Shown: piece by piece, positions 1 to 7,584 of the stretch
Position numbering within the stretch: the stretch's first letter is position 1
Layout of the letters: every line of letters begins with the position of its first letter
DNA from: Alkalibacterium gilvum
GTDB taxonomy: Bacteria; Bacillota; Bacilli; Lactobacillales; Carnobacteriaceae_A
Reading direction: 5' to 3'
Length of the DNA: 34,801 nucleotides
Assembly (NCBI RefSeq): GCF_900109085.1
Contig: NZ_FNYW01000021.1
Location: 1-34,801, forward strand
The notes under the pieces: generated by a model
Told to the model about the DNA's origin: nothing
The model's input: the letters and a program-made list of their open reading frames with translations, nothing else
The model's database searches: none
Made by a program: the position numbers and the translations under genes

Positions 1-1
1 C

Positions 2-298
2 AAAAAATACCATATTCGCTTGTCTGGACCCAAACTGGGGAGACCCAAAAAAGACGATCGTGTGGACAAGACGATTGAATACAAAGATAATCGAGACCGT
101 ATCCAAGTTGAGCGCGACTTCAGCTTAGCCAAACGCTGCCATGGGCTGGGAATGATTCGAACACGTCTAGCCGAAACGACCTTTTCAACGATTGCTTTAG
201 CAATCGTTTCTTTGAATTTATCCAAAATTCAAAGAAACTTTCTGCGCGCTTTATTTGATCGAAACTTTAGGAGTTTTTTTCGTGCGTCTTCCATTTAA
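2..298 (+). mobile_element. IS transposase, C-terminal fragment (DDE type, probably IS5-like)
   Basis: The reading frame is open from the left window edge, so the gene is 5'-truncated by the window. The visible ~98 residues contain a stretch beginning LSGPKLGRPKK, then DRIQVERDFSLAKR and a hydrophobic helix (IALAIVSLNLSKIQ). This is the usual C-terminal end of DDE transposases in which E of the 'VER' motif is the last catalytic acid and is followed by a basic helix. From memory this phrasing is typical of IS5-superfamily elements of lactobacilli and enterococci; the exact family cannot be fixed without the N-terminal part. The element ends close to 320-350, inside the neighbouring EcsC-family gene. 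GTACTT (321-326) and AAGTAC (341-346) form a small inverted repeat at that border. Confidence 0.75.
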
Positions 299-328
299 AA
301 CTCGTCGGTTTATCAATTTAGTACTTGT

Positions 329-790
329 TCAGTAAACACTAAGTACACGGCCAGGAATTTTCTTTAATACAACGTTCCCCAGTTTGTTGCTAAATTGTAC
401 ACTAGCCTTTTTAAAAATATCAGCCGATGATTTACCAATCATGCAAGCATAAACAAACGTCTGTACAGTATCTTCATTTAAATCATAACCTCTGATATAG
501 GCGATTGCTGCGATCATTCTCATCTGTACATAAAGTACAGAAGTAACATTTGCAGGCAATGTTACTGCCATAGTGGAAAAACCACCAAAACCCGAGACAA
601 ATCCGTTAAGCGTGTTTTTCTTTAACTGATTTGCTACCATTCGATCGATTGCTTCATCAGTGTAACCGTAACGATTAGTATAATCTTCTACTAACTCTTC
701 TAGTGGCTTTGATACTTTTGGAATGCCATTTAAAGACTTGTCATAAATTTGTTCCAGAATTTCATGGCCTTTTGTTTCTTTATTATTCAT
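329..790 (-). pseudogene. EcsC family protein, 3'-truncated by the adjacent IS
   Basis: The 153-residue product matches the N-terminal and central part of EcsC-family proteins (PF12787). It has a charged N-terminus, then GFVSGFGGF, a hydrophobic segment with LPANVTSVLYVQMRMIAAIA (about residues 78-97), and the IPGRV motif near residue 147. Family members usually continue for another 70-100 residues after this point. Here a stop follows nine codons after KKI, exactly where IS sequence begins. The start is supported by AAAGGAGGG eight bases upstream. EcsC-family proteins are of uncertain function, often linked to membrane or secretion processes. The fragment may be non-functional. Confidence 0.6.
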
Positions 791-1194
791 ATGTCCCTCC
801 TTTAAAAAAATGTAGACGATATTTTCATTCTGTTTAACTCTATCATATATTACTTGTTTTTAAATGTATAGGAGAAAAGTCAATTAAGAATCAATCACTT
901 TAAATAATGTTAATTGAGGTAAGTGACAAAAGTTGGATTCCGAGAATATTGTAAAACTGGAACTAAAATGAGTTGAGCCGAAAATATTACTAACTTTTGA
1001 TTTGCTATCATAAGAACTTTTCAAAAGAACTTTTTTTGTTATAAAAGATGATAGTAATAGGTAAAGTAGAAAGCTAATAAACTCTTTTCTTTAATAGCTT
1101 TTTAACTTAAAATAGGTAGGAATAGTAAATAATGTTTATTAGATTAAGACAATAATTTCGCATTGATTTAATTAAGATTGAAAGGAGATAACTA
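791..1194. other. AT-rich intergenic region
   Basis: Divergent intergenic region between the EcsC remnant and the nuclease-like gene. It must hold promoters for both. I see no gene, no terminator-like hairpin and no convincing -35/-10 pair. CAAAAGTT near 928 and AACTTTTG near 991 are inverted copies of each other but lie too far apart to call a site. Confidence 0.5.
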
Positions 1195-2418
1195 ATGGAA
1201 GAAAATTATAAAAAGCTGGAGAAGCTGCTTGAAAATATGTCAGATATTGAGGAGCAGTTGAGTCCGTGGATGGATAATAATAATATATTCGAGATTTTGA
1301 AAATCTCAAGACAAGAAATAAGACATAGTAACTTCTTAGCTTATTTGTTTAATCCATCAGCTTCTCATAAAATGAATGATGCTTTTCTAAAATCATTTCT
1401 TGTTCATTTCTACAAAAGAAATCGATCTATTATCCAAGAACAAACAAAGCTTTCTGTTTTTGATATTTTTTTGGGAGACTATAACGATGCCTTGGTCTAC
1501 AGAGAGCATTACAACATCGATCTATTTATAGTTTCTGAAAAAAATAAGTTAACTATTTGTTTGGAAAATAAAATTGATGCTTCAGAGTCGAGTCACCAAC
1601 TAAATAAATACAAAAATTTTGTAGTGAAAAATTATCCAGATTATCAAAATCTATTTATCTTTGTAGATCCTTATGGAACGACTCCTTCAAAAAAAGATTG
1701 GGGTAGTGTAACATATACCGCTGTCGTAGAGATACTTTCTAAAATTTTAGATGAATACGAATTAAGTACTAAAGTAAAACTGCTTATTGAGGATTACTGT
1801 AGTATGTTAAAAGGGGATATTTTAATGGACGATAAATTACAGAAACTTTGTCAGAAAATATACGTTGAATATCAAGACGCACTTGATTTGATATATGAAG
1901 CTAAGCCGGATAGAATATCGACACTTCGAAGCTTTATAATGGAGGCTCTGAATGAATTAGCAGAAGAAGGGGAAATCATTTTTGATGAAAACGAATCCAG
2001 TAAACGTCTGTTGCGTTTTCAGTTGAAGGAGTTAAATACAATATTTCCCGATTTTCCTGATCACTTAGTGAGTGGCTGGAATAATCAAAAATCATATTAT
2101 GTAGAAATTGAATTAAGAGAAAAATCAGTTTATACTCAAATACCTTTCAATTCAGCTAATTCTGAGGAAGTTAGAGATGATGTAGCATTAAAACTTTCAA
2201 CGTTAAATGAAAAGAGAAAGGGAAAAAATAAAGACAATTGGACTTGGTGGGTTGTTTCAAGGAAGCGTATGACTCTGTTTAGCGGTGAATATATTTCAGA
2301 ATTATTTAACTATATTCATGATGAAGATAGGATTCAAGTCGTTGCTGAAATAAAAGAAAACATCGAAAAAGAAATCATACGGATACAGAAAAAATTCGAT
2401 CCTTTAATTCGTGCATAG
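1195..2418 (+). CDS. Stand-alone PD-(D/E)XK nuclease-family protein (PDDEXK_4-like)
   Basis: 407 residues. After a helical N-terminus comes RQEIRHSNFLAYLFNP (39-54), a signature seen before the nuclease core in the PD-(D/E)XK_4 family (PF14281). The core follows: D109 in NIDLFI, then E124-N-K126 in CLENKI, with H134/Q135 in the next helix (SHQLNKY). This gives the D-x14-E-x-K arrangement expected for metal-dependent DNA cleavage. The C-terminal half (about 210-407) has no motif I recognise and may bind a partner or DNA. The start is fixed by AAAGGAGA seven bases before the ATG. The gene stands alone, is AT-rich, and sits near IS debris. Such proteins are often found in defence-rich accessory DNA, but no partner gene is present and the substrate is unknown. 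Confidence 0.7.
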   Translation: MEENYKKLEKLLENMSDIEEQLSPWMDNNNIFEILKISRQEIRHSNFLAYLFNPSASHKMNDAFLKSFLVHFYKRNRSIIQEQTKLSVFDIFLGDYNDALVYREHYNIDLFIVSEKNKLTICLENKIDASESSHQLNKYKNFVVKNYPDYQNLFIFVDPYGTTPSKKDWGSVTYTAVVEILSKILDEYELSTKVKLLIEDYCSMLKGDILMDDKLQKLCQKIYVEYQDALDLIYEAKPDRISTLRSFIMEALNELAEEGEIIFDENESSKRLLRFQLKELNTIFPDFPDHLVSGWNNQKSYYVEIELREKSVYTQIPFNSANSEEVRDDVALKLSTLNEKRKGKNKDNWTWWVVSRKRMTLFSGEYISELFNYIHDEDRIQVVAEIKENIEKEIIRIQKKFDPLIRA

Positions 2419-2496
2419 GTGGGAATGAAGCTAGATCTTAAGCTAATGATTATTTGTGACAATCGGTGAATAAAATAAAAAACTCATTATACAACA

Positions 2497-2535
2497 AAAG
2501 CACGTGCTGATTTCAACTGAATCGGCACGTGCTTT
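2497..2535 (-). terminator. Rho-independent terminator of the 2544-3137 gene
   Basis: Arms AAAGCACGTGC (2497-2507) and GCACGTGCTTT (2525-2535) are perfectly complementary, with further pairs continuing into the loop. On the minus strand the stem is followed by TTTTG and a T-rich stretch. It may act in both directions and also stop transcription from the nuclease-like gene. Confidence 0.8.
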
Positions 2536-2543
2536 ATGTATGA

Positions 2544-3137
2544 TTATTTTCTTTTCTTGCCTTTTTTCTTCTTTGCTTGTTTTTTTAAGTACTTTAGTCG
2601 TGCTTGTTTTTCTTGTGCGAGTTTTTCTTCTGTTGAAAGAGAAGAGGTCGCTTGTCTTGGTTTGCTTTGAGTGTTTGGTGATGGTTTTTTGCTTGGCTGT
2701 TCTTTTTTCTCTTCAGAAACTGTTTTAACTTCAACGTCTTCAGTTGTTTCCGCAGCTTCTGCTGGGGCCCAAACAGTGCCGTCTACATTGTATAAGAGAC
2801 CGTACTCCATTAATGAGAGTAATGTGTTTCCTTCGTCTTCTGATATATTGTCTCCATAAAGGTTTAATTTTTCATCAGAAGCTAACATTTTTTCATAAAA
2901 GGCCAGTAGATCTGAATCATTAGCCAAAACGTCTTTTTGTGCATTGTTCATCCACTCAGAGAGAGCTGAAACGATGTCGTCTTTTAACCAGCTTTTTGCG
3001 ATGGCTAGATCATGACGCTCGATAAAGTGAGCTAGTTGTTTTTTTGTATAACTTTCGTTTGCGGCTTCCAAGGTTTGCTTCTCAGGAGCGCTTTTGATTT
3101 CTAAAGCTTTAATTGTTTCCATTGCTTGTGTGTTCAT
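2544..3137 (-). CDS. Hypothetical protein with SAP/HeH-like motif and lysine-rich tail
   Basis: 197 residues with no signal peptide or membrane segment. Residues about 29-64 (from SYTKKQLAHFIERHDL to SEWM) have the helix-extended loop-helix pattern and spacing of SAP/HeH nucleic-acid binding motifs, but this is only a pattern match. Residues about 65-120 are acidic and helical. From about 125 the chain is low-complexity (E, K, P, S, T), and the last ~35 residues are strongly basic (KKQAKKKKGKKRK), which suits nucleic-acid or membrane-surface binding. AGAGGAG lies ten bases before the ATG. The gene is monocistronic with its own terminator. Function unknown. Confidence 0.6.
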   Translation of the reverse strand: MNTQAMETIKALEIKSAPEKQTLEAANESYTKKQLAHFIERHDLAIAKSWLKDDIVSALSEWMNNAQKDVLANDSDLLAFYEKMLASDEKLNLYGDNISEDEGNTLLSLMEYGLLYNVDGTVWAPAEAAETTEDVEVKTVSEEKKEQPSKKPSPNTQSKPRQATSSLSTEEKLAQEKQARLKYLKKQAKKKKGKKRK

Positions 3138-3441
3138 TATATAATTTCTCCTCTTACGTTTATTTATCTAGTGTAACATAAAAAGATGGCGCTGTAACAG
3201 TAAAAAAGCTAGATTATTTTATAGATAGATAGGATGTTTGGTTAAATACAAATTTATAATTATTTAAAAAATCTAAATATCGTTTAGTTTAGCTTCTATT
3301 TCTCATAAATAATCATTATTAAAGTTTCATTGTGAGGTATAAAGTTTTCTTGTTAAGCGTTTACTTGATTTACTTCAAACATTTGGTAATCTTAGATTAA
3401 GATGAAAAAGTAAAGTAATTACAAATTTAAGGAGGATATAA
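3138..3441. promoter_or_regulatory. Divergent upstream region of the lipoprotein hydrolase
   Basis: AT-rich divergent intergenic sequence. It contains TTAAGCGTTTACT around 3353-3365, which resembles the 3' two-thirds of a cre site but misses the leading TG. No consensus promoter is obvious. AAGGAGG at 3430-3436 serves the ATG at 3442. Confidence 0.3.
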
Positions 3442-5373
3442 ATGAACATACTAAAAATTACTTCAATTGTAGGTTTGTCTGCACTTGTTTTGTCAGGCTG
3501 TAAAGGTGCCGAAGAAGAAATTGACGGGTCGTCAAACAATAACTCATCAGTAAAGGTTGAACTGGTGGAAGACAAACCTAAAAATACACAATTGGATGCG
3601 ACGTTTCCATTAGAAACGTCTTCTGATAATTATAGTTCAAGGATACTACCATCAGTAATAAAAAGTTTCCATCATTATAAAAATCAGGGTACTGTAATAC
3701 TGTCTCCTGAAAATGTGACTGATTTCAATCTGTTCGTCAATGGTAAGAAGGTAAATATTGATAATGATGAGTGGGAAAACGAATCTGTTTATCAATTGGA
3801 TATTTCTGACTATACAGTCAATGGTAATAATTCGATACAGATTAGTGATGTTAAAGGAGATGAGCCTCAGGTACACGTTCAAATCTCTTATCCAACGGTT
3901 ATAGATGATGATGAGTATTATACTGATAATGAAACATTGGATTTAGTTGATTCCATTATTGAGTCTGAAATGGAAAATGGATTTACTTCAGCCCAATTGA
4001 CAGTAATAAAAGATGGGAAAATTAGAAAAAGTGAGAGTTACGGGCATGTGAATAGTTATAATGCCGATGGTACTCTAATAGAAGAAGATGAAAGTGCTGA
4101 GGTAACGGAGGAGACATTATTTGACTTGGCAAGTAACACAAAAATGTATGCAACAAATTACGCCATTCAAAAACTAGTGAGTGAAGAAGAGATTTCTACT
4201 GAAGATTTAGTGTCAGATTATTTCACTGACTTTAAAGATGATGAATCTGATGAAATTTCCGGGAAAGATGTTATGACTATAGAAGACTTGCTGACTCACC
4301 AGGCTGGATTCCCTGCTGACCCACAGTATCATAATAATAATTTTACTGATATAGAGGAGAATGAAGACGGAGAGAACGCATTGTTTTCGCAAGATAAGAG
4401 TACGACCAAAGATATGATACTGAAAACTCCTTTGGTATACGAGCCAGGGACAGAAACACGATATAGTGACGTGGATTATATGCTATTAGGTTTAATAGTT
4501 GAACAAGTTTCTGGTAATGACTTAGACACGTATGTCAAAAAAAATTTTTATGAACCATTAGGGTTAGATAAACTTACTTTCAATCCATTGGACAACGGTT
4601 TCGAAAAGAACGAAATTGCGGCTACTGAATTACAGGGAAATACCCGTGATGGTGTAGTGGATTTTGAAAATATTCGTACAGAGACTATTCAAGGAGAAGT
4701 GCATGATGAAAAAGCGTATTATGCTATGGATGGAATATCTGGACACGCTGGGCTATTTTCAAACGCTAAAAATTTAGCAACGTTGGCTCAAGTCATGCTT
4801 AATAAAGGCGGATATGGAGATAATACTTTCTTTAGTGAAGAAGTGGTTCAGGATTTCACTAAAGCAAGTGATATAAATGATACTTATGGATTAGGATGGA
4901 GAAGACAAGGTGCTTCTAATAATTATAGCTGGGCTTTTTCTTCACTGGCAGACTCTGAGACATATGGACATACTGGATGGACAGGAACGTTAACAGTAGT
5001 CGATCCTAGCAACGACTTAATTGTTGTGTTACTGACATCAGCCAAGAATTCTCCTGTTTTAGATAAAGAGAATGATCCAAATACAATGCTTGGAAATAAA
5101 TATTTAACAAGTAATTATGGCACAATCAGTTCATTGATATTTACTGCTATGGACGACAATAACCCAACTGAAAAATCAGACAGTCTTTTAATCGAATTAG
5201 TTGATCAAAAATTAGCGCAAATTAAAGAATTACCTGAAGCATGGGATAATGAACCAAGTAAACATTCCTATAATGCTTTAGTGGATATATTAAATGAAAG
5301 AAAAGATGGTTCTGATATGATACAAGATTTCTTAGATAATAATGAAATCAAAGCCCTAGATATCGAAGAATAG
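3442..5373 (+). CDS. Lipoprotein serine hydrolase, beta-lactamase/PBP class C family
   Basis: 643 residues. The N-terminus is a lipoprotein signal peptide with lipobox LSGC (Cys20), so the protein should be anchored outside the membrane. Residues about 55-155 look like a small beta-sandwich module with no clear name. The catalytic domain (about 160-560) has the three class C signatures: S231-N-T-K234 (nucleophile and general base), Y341-S-D343 in place of Y-x-N, and H510-T-G512 in place of K-T-G. The overall type is beta-lactamase family PF00144 (esterases, D,D-peptidases, PbpX/YbbE-like proteins). A role in peptidoglycan or ester cleavage at the cell surface is inferred; substrate unknown. 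The acidic composition and large size fit the cell-surface variant of this family. AAGGAGGATATAA precedes the ATG. Confidence 0.85.
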   Translation: MNILKITSIVGLSALVLSGCKGAEEEIDGSSNNNSSVKVELVEDKPKNTQLDATFPLETSSDNYSSRILPSVIKSFHHYKNQGTVILSPENVTDFNLFVNGKKVNIDNDEWENESVYQLDISDYTVNGNNSIQISDVKGDEPQVHVQISYPTVIDDDEYYTDNETLDLVDSIIESEMENGFTSAQLTVIKDGKIRKSESYGHVNSYNADGTLIEEDESAEVTEETLFDLASNTKMYATNYAIQKLVSEEEISTEDLVSDYFTDFKDDESDEISGKDVMTIEDLLTHQAGFPADPQYHNNNFTDIEENEDGENALFSQDKSTTKDMILKTPLVYEPGTETRYSDVDYMLLGLIVEQVSGNDLDTYVKKNFYEPLGLDKLTFNPLDNGFEKNEIAATELQGNTRDGVVDFENIRTETIQGEVHDEKAYYAMDGISGHAGLFSNAKNLATLAQVMLNKGGYGDNTFFSEEVVQDFTKASDINDTYGLGWRRQGASNNYSWAFSSLADSETYGHTGWTGTLTVVDPSNDLIVVLLTSAKNSPVLDKENDPNTMLGNKYLTSNYGTISSLIFTAMDDNNPTEKSDSLLIELVDQKLAQIKELPEAWDNEPSKHSYNALVDILNERKDGSDMIQDFLDNNEIKALDIEE

Positions 5374-5385
5374 CTGCATTAAATT

Positions 5386-5553
5386 ATGGATTTTAAACCC
5401 CAAGACTTACTCGATTTGTCTGAATTACCCGCAATCGATGAGACAGGCGACTACAAGTCTGCCGGCTTTACGGTTCGAAATGATTCATGGGACAACTACC
5501 TTGCTTTGGCTGAACAAATTCAAGAAGAATTAAAAGCAGACGGGCATTTATAA
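5386..5553 (+). CDS. Small orphan ORF or gene remnant, 55 aa
   Basis: An ATG-to-TAA frame of 55 codons begins 12 bases after the hydrolase stop and ends just before a strong terminator. It starts MDFKPQDLLDLSEL and ends AEQIQEELKADGHL; composition is acidic and helical, and it reads as real protein rather than random sequence. There is no Shine-Dalgarno motif before the ATG, and an in-frame TAA lies immediately upstream. It may be translated by coupling to the hydrolase, or be the surviving 3' end of a lost gene. I do not recognise a family. Confidence 0.4.
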   Translation: MDFKPQDLLDLSELPAIDETGDYKSAGFTVRNDSWDNYLALAEQIQEELKADGHL

Positions 5554-5565
5554 AAAGAGAGTTAA

Positions 5566-5608
5566 AAAAACGGAGAGGCTGGGACATAAACCCCGCCTCT
5601 CCGTTTTT
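5566..5608 (+). terminator. Strong Rho-independent terminator
   Basis: AAAAACGGAGAGGC (5566-5579) pairs perfectly with GCCTCTCCGTTTTT (5595-5608), loop TGGGACATAAACCCC. The GAGGCTGGGACATAA phrase is typical of terminators in Lactobacillales. It ends the transcript of the lipoprotein hydrolase. Confidence 0.9.
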
Positions 5609-5691
5609 GAGTTGTTTTTAAAGCAGAACTGTCGTCAAGTTTAAGACTGTTCCAAAGAGACAGCTCTATAGGTTTTTATTTTATTTAATAA

Positions 5692-6186
5692 TCAAAACAA
5701 AAAGTCATCCTTCAACATTTCCTTGTGTATCGTTCCCCTGTATAAGGCGTCTTGATAGTGGTCGTCATAGAAATCATTACGGCTGACCATGTCAGACACT
5801 TCTCGCGCCATTTGTTCTAGTGTGTTTATGGCTTCGCTAAAATCATTAATGTCAAAACTTGTAGGGGTAAAGGTGTAGGTATCGCTGAGCGTTAGCTTGC
5901 CTTGGCTTACTTCGACATGGGGAATGGGGTAAAAGACTTCCAAATACATCATGATTTTATAGGCAATATCGTCATCGAAGGTTACCATTTCCTTGTAGTC
6001 ATCAAGAAAACGTAAAGTCAGCGTTATTTTTGACGTTTCTGGAAAGTAAGTTATCTCTAGTGTTCTTTGGTATTCGGCATAATCAAAGGTGTAGGCATAC
6101 TGATAGTTTCCTTCTGGTAATTCAGTGATTTCAATCTCACCATAGAGTTTATTCAAGAAGGACATCATTTCAAATTTTGGTGGCAT
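5692..6186 (-). CDS. Hypothetical protein, 164 aa
   Basis: No recognised family. From the chosen start the product begins MPPKFEMMSFLNKLYG, has an alternating beta-strand central part (about 20-90), and an acidic helical C-terminus ending in DDFLF. There is no signal peptide or membrane segment. The frame is open further upstream to a GTG at 6243, but AAAGGAT lies seven bases before the ATG at 6186, and a TATAAT box lies at 6244-6249, so the GTG would fall at the transcription start. Start 6186 is therefore preferred. It is separated from the upstream comK-like gene by a terminator, so it is its own transcription unit. It shares the higher G/C content of the comK-sigma-amidase block. Confidence 0.55.
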   Translation of the reverse strand: MPPKFEMMSFLNKLYGEIEITELPEGNYQYAYTFDYAEYQRTLEITYFPETSKITLTLRFLDDYKEMVTFDDDIAYKIMMYLEVFYPIPHVEVSQGKLTLSDTYTFTPTSFDINDFSEAINTLEQMAREVSDMVSRNDFYDDHYQDALYRGTIHKEMLKDDFLF

Positions 6187-6243
6187 CGGCTTATCCTTTC
6201 TAAATGGTTTCGTTTTCATCTTTATTGTACAACGGAATGCCAC

Positions 6244-6249
6244 ATTATA
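6244..6249 (-). promoter_or_regulatory. -10 box of the 5692-6186 gene
   Basis: A perfect TATAAT on the minus strand; the -35 is weak (TGTCAA at 18-bp spacing). It sets the transcription start near 6237 and argues for translation from the ATG at 6186. Confidence 0.45.
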
Positions 6250-6278
6250 ACAGCTTTATTTTATCCATTGACATATAA

Positions 6279-6322
6279 AAAGAGTTGCGCACTATCAAAT
6301 AGGATAAAATGCGCGACTCTTT
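6279..6322 (-). terminator. Terminator of the comK-like gene
   Basis: AAAGAGTTGCGCA (6279-6291) and TGCGCGACTCTTT (6310-6322) form a 13-bp stem with one G-T pair, 18-nt loop. On the minus strand it follows the comK-like stop codon by 17 bases and is followed by a short A/T-rich run. Confidence 0.7.
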
Positions 6323-6339
6323 ATTTAATAAATATCTGT

Positions 6340-7209
6340 TTAGTCGATATCTAAAAGATCATCATCAAGTAAATACTTTTTGTGGCGCCTTTTGATGTCA
6401 TCGATTAGAGGATCCCCTTCATCCAAGGTTTGGCGAATAAGACCGATAGATTGGTAGTAAATAATGGTCATCATCCAAGAAGACAAGGGCGGGGTCTCCA
6501 TGGTGAAAACGGAAGACGTTGACAGGCGATCAATAATATTGTCGGTGCTGTAGGTGCCTTTTTGCTTCTCCTGTAAGTTTAGCCATTCCCGAGCAATTTT
6601 ATTCTGTGATTCAGCCATCAGCCGTGTTTGGTGGGCCAGATGCGTCATATGCTTTAGCGACTGCTTGGTGATGAGTTGGTGCCGGTTACTGAAATTAAAT
6701 AGCGTGCCTTCTGGGTGGGGATGCATGTCCAGGACGTGGTGGAAGGCAATCCAGTTTCCAGAACGCTTCACCACACCCCGGTCAGGCGTAAAGTAATAGG
6801 ACCCCAACACAAAGGGACAACAGGATTTTATTTTCAAAGCAAGGCCAAACTGACGTACCCAACGGTAGTCCACATTGACATATTTAAAGTAACGCGTCAT
6901 GATTTTCGTCGTGGTCTCCAGGGACTTCAACGGGGCACCAGTCAACTGAAAAACGAGTGAATTATAGGGCGTACTTTTTTCCTTTGACAAATCATAAATG
7001 TAAAAGGTCTCGTGATCCAGCAGTAAATATTTTTGTTCGATAGCTAAATCTATGTGGTCGAGCATGGTATCTGGTGCTAAGTTAAGCACATAAGTATAAG
7101 CGGGCGGATGGCTCTTCAAAAAAAGTGTCGCATCCTCTTTCTGTGAATCATTCACGTAAAGATTAAAGCGGTCAAAGACGTCTCTTTTGTAACTTTCGTC
7201 ATAGTCCAA
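6340..7209 (-). CDS. ComK-like competence transcription factor (divergent)
   Basis: 289 residues, longer than Bacillus ComK (about 190). Residues about 100-205 align by eye with the ComK core: (M)TRYFKYVN...RWVRQFG corresponds to SCRFFGSSYAGRKAG; then a K-I/P-F stretch; then YYFTPDRGVVKRSGNWIAFHHV corresponds to the F-P-T...C-G-W-I-x-H-V-H block; then FNFSNRHQLITKQSL corresponds to VTFSNGKTMELPIS. Known ComK activates DNA-uptake genes by binding paired AT boxes. Residues 1-95 and 220-289 are extra. The start is a TTG at 7209 with GGGAGG nine bases upstream; no in-frame ATG fits better. A cre site and -10 box lie immediately upstream, and a sigma-factor gene is divergent. Assignment rests on visual alignment only. 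Confidence 0.55.
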   Translation of the reverse strand: MDYDESYKRDVFDRFNLYVNDSQKEDATLFLKSHPPAYTYVLNLAPDTMLDHIDLAIEQKYLLLDHETFYIYDLSKEKSTPYNSLVFQLTGAPLKSLETTTKIMTRYFKYVNVDYRWVRQFGLALKIKSCCPFVLGSYYFTPDRGVVKRSGNWIAFHHVLDMHPHPEGTLFNFSNRHQLITKQSLKHMTHLAHQTRLMAESQNKIAREWLNLQEKQKGTYSTDNIIDRLSTSSVFTMETPPLSSWMMTIIYYQSIGLIRQTLDEGDPLIDDIKRRHKKYLLDDDLLDID

Positions 7210-7241
7210 TCATTCATTCCTCCCGAGATAGTGATAAAATA

Positions 7242-7267
7242 TGTAAACGTTTACGTTTTTGATTATA
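7242..7267 (-). promoter_or_regulatory. -10 box and overlapping cre (CcpA) site of the comK-like gene
   Basis: On the minus strand TATAAT lies at 7262-7267 and a nearly perfect catabolite-responsive element, TGTAAACGTTTACG on the plus strand (7242-7255), covers about +1 to +14. Its core GTAAACGTTTAC is a perfect palindrome. CcpA bound here would block transcription, so the gene is probably repressed on good carbon sources. The -35 region (TATACT at 17 bp) is poor. Confidence 0.6.
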
Positions 7268-7338
7268 CACTATGTTATGTATAAAGTATACACCTTTAAA
7301 AGAATGAGAAAAATTTTATTTATAATTGATATCTGACG

Positions 7339-7382
7339 CTTTAAAAGTGCTTTATTAGGTATCTTAAAAGGGCATTTTAAAG
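7339..7382. promoter_or_regulatory. Dyad with two AT boxes (K-box-like)
   Basis: CTTTAAAAGTGC and GCATTTTAAAG face each other across 21 nt. Within this lie AAAA-N5-TTAT (7343-7355) and a perfect AAAA-N5-TTTT (7366-7378). Bacillus ComK binds pairs of AAAA-N5-TTTT boxes. The 23-bp centre spacing here is close to, but not equal to, a described class, so this is suggestive only. Confidence 0.3.
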
Positions 7383-7532
7383 AAAAATTATGAGAGTTTA
7401 ATAAAAAAAGAATGGTTTAAAGGCCTTATTAGGAAAGAGTTGAGCCAAAGGGATAGATTTACATCCAATTGGGACTGAAGGTTAGTGAGTTGGTCTTTTG
7501 AATGAGAAGCTTTGTGGGGGTAAAGTAGGGTC

Positions 7533-7548
7533 ATACAAGGCCTTGTAT
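7533..7548. promoter_or_regulatory. 16-bp perfect palindrome over the sigma-gene -10 region
   Basis: ATACAAGGCCTTGTAT is perfectly symmetric and merges into TATAAA (7546-7551), a plausible -10, 34 bases before the sigma-factor ATG. A second AAGGCCTT core lies at 7420-7427. This looks like an operator of a dimeric repressor; the regulator is not identifiable. Confidence 0.4.
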
Positions 7549-7584
7549 AAAATGATTAAGAAGATCTTCGGATGAGAGGGTAAG

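Noticed and set aside
928-998. Inverted CAAAAGTT / AACTTTTG pair as part of the palindrome family
   Set aside because: It does not have the 36-nt box length or the 51-nt phase.
2504-2859. Open frames on the plus strand over the hypothetical gene
   Set aside because: They are the antisense of the lysine-rich minus-strand gene, have no ribosome binding site and overlap its terminator.
3353-3365. cre site upstream of the lipoprotein hydrolase
   Set aside because: Only the right two-thirds match the consensus; the leading TG is missing and no promoter can be placed relative to it.
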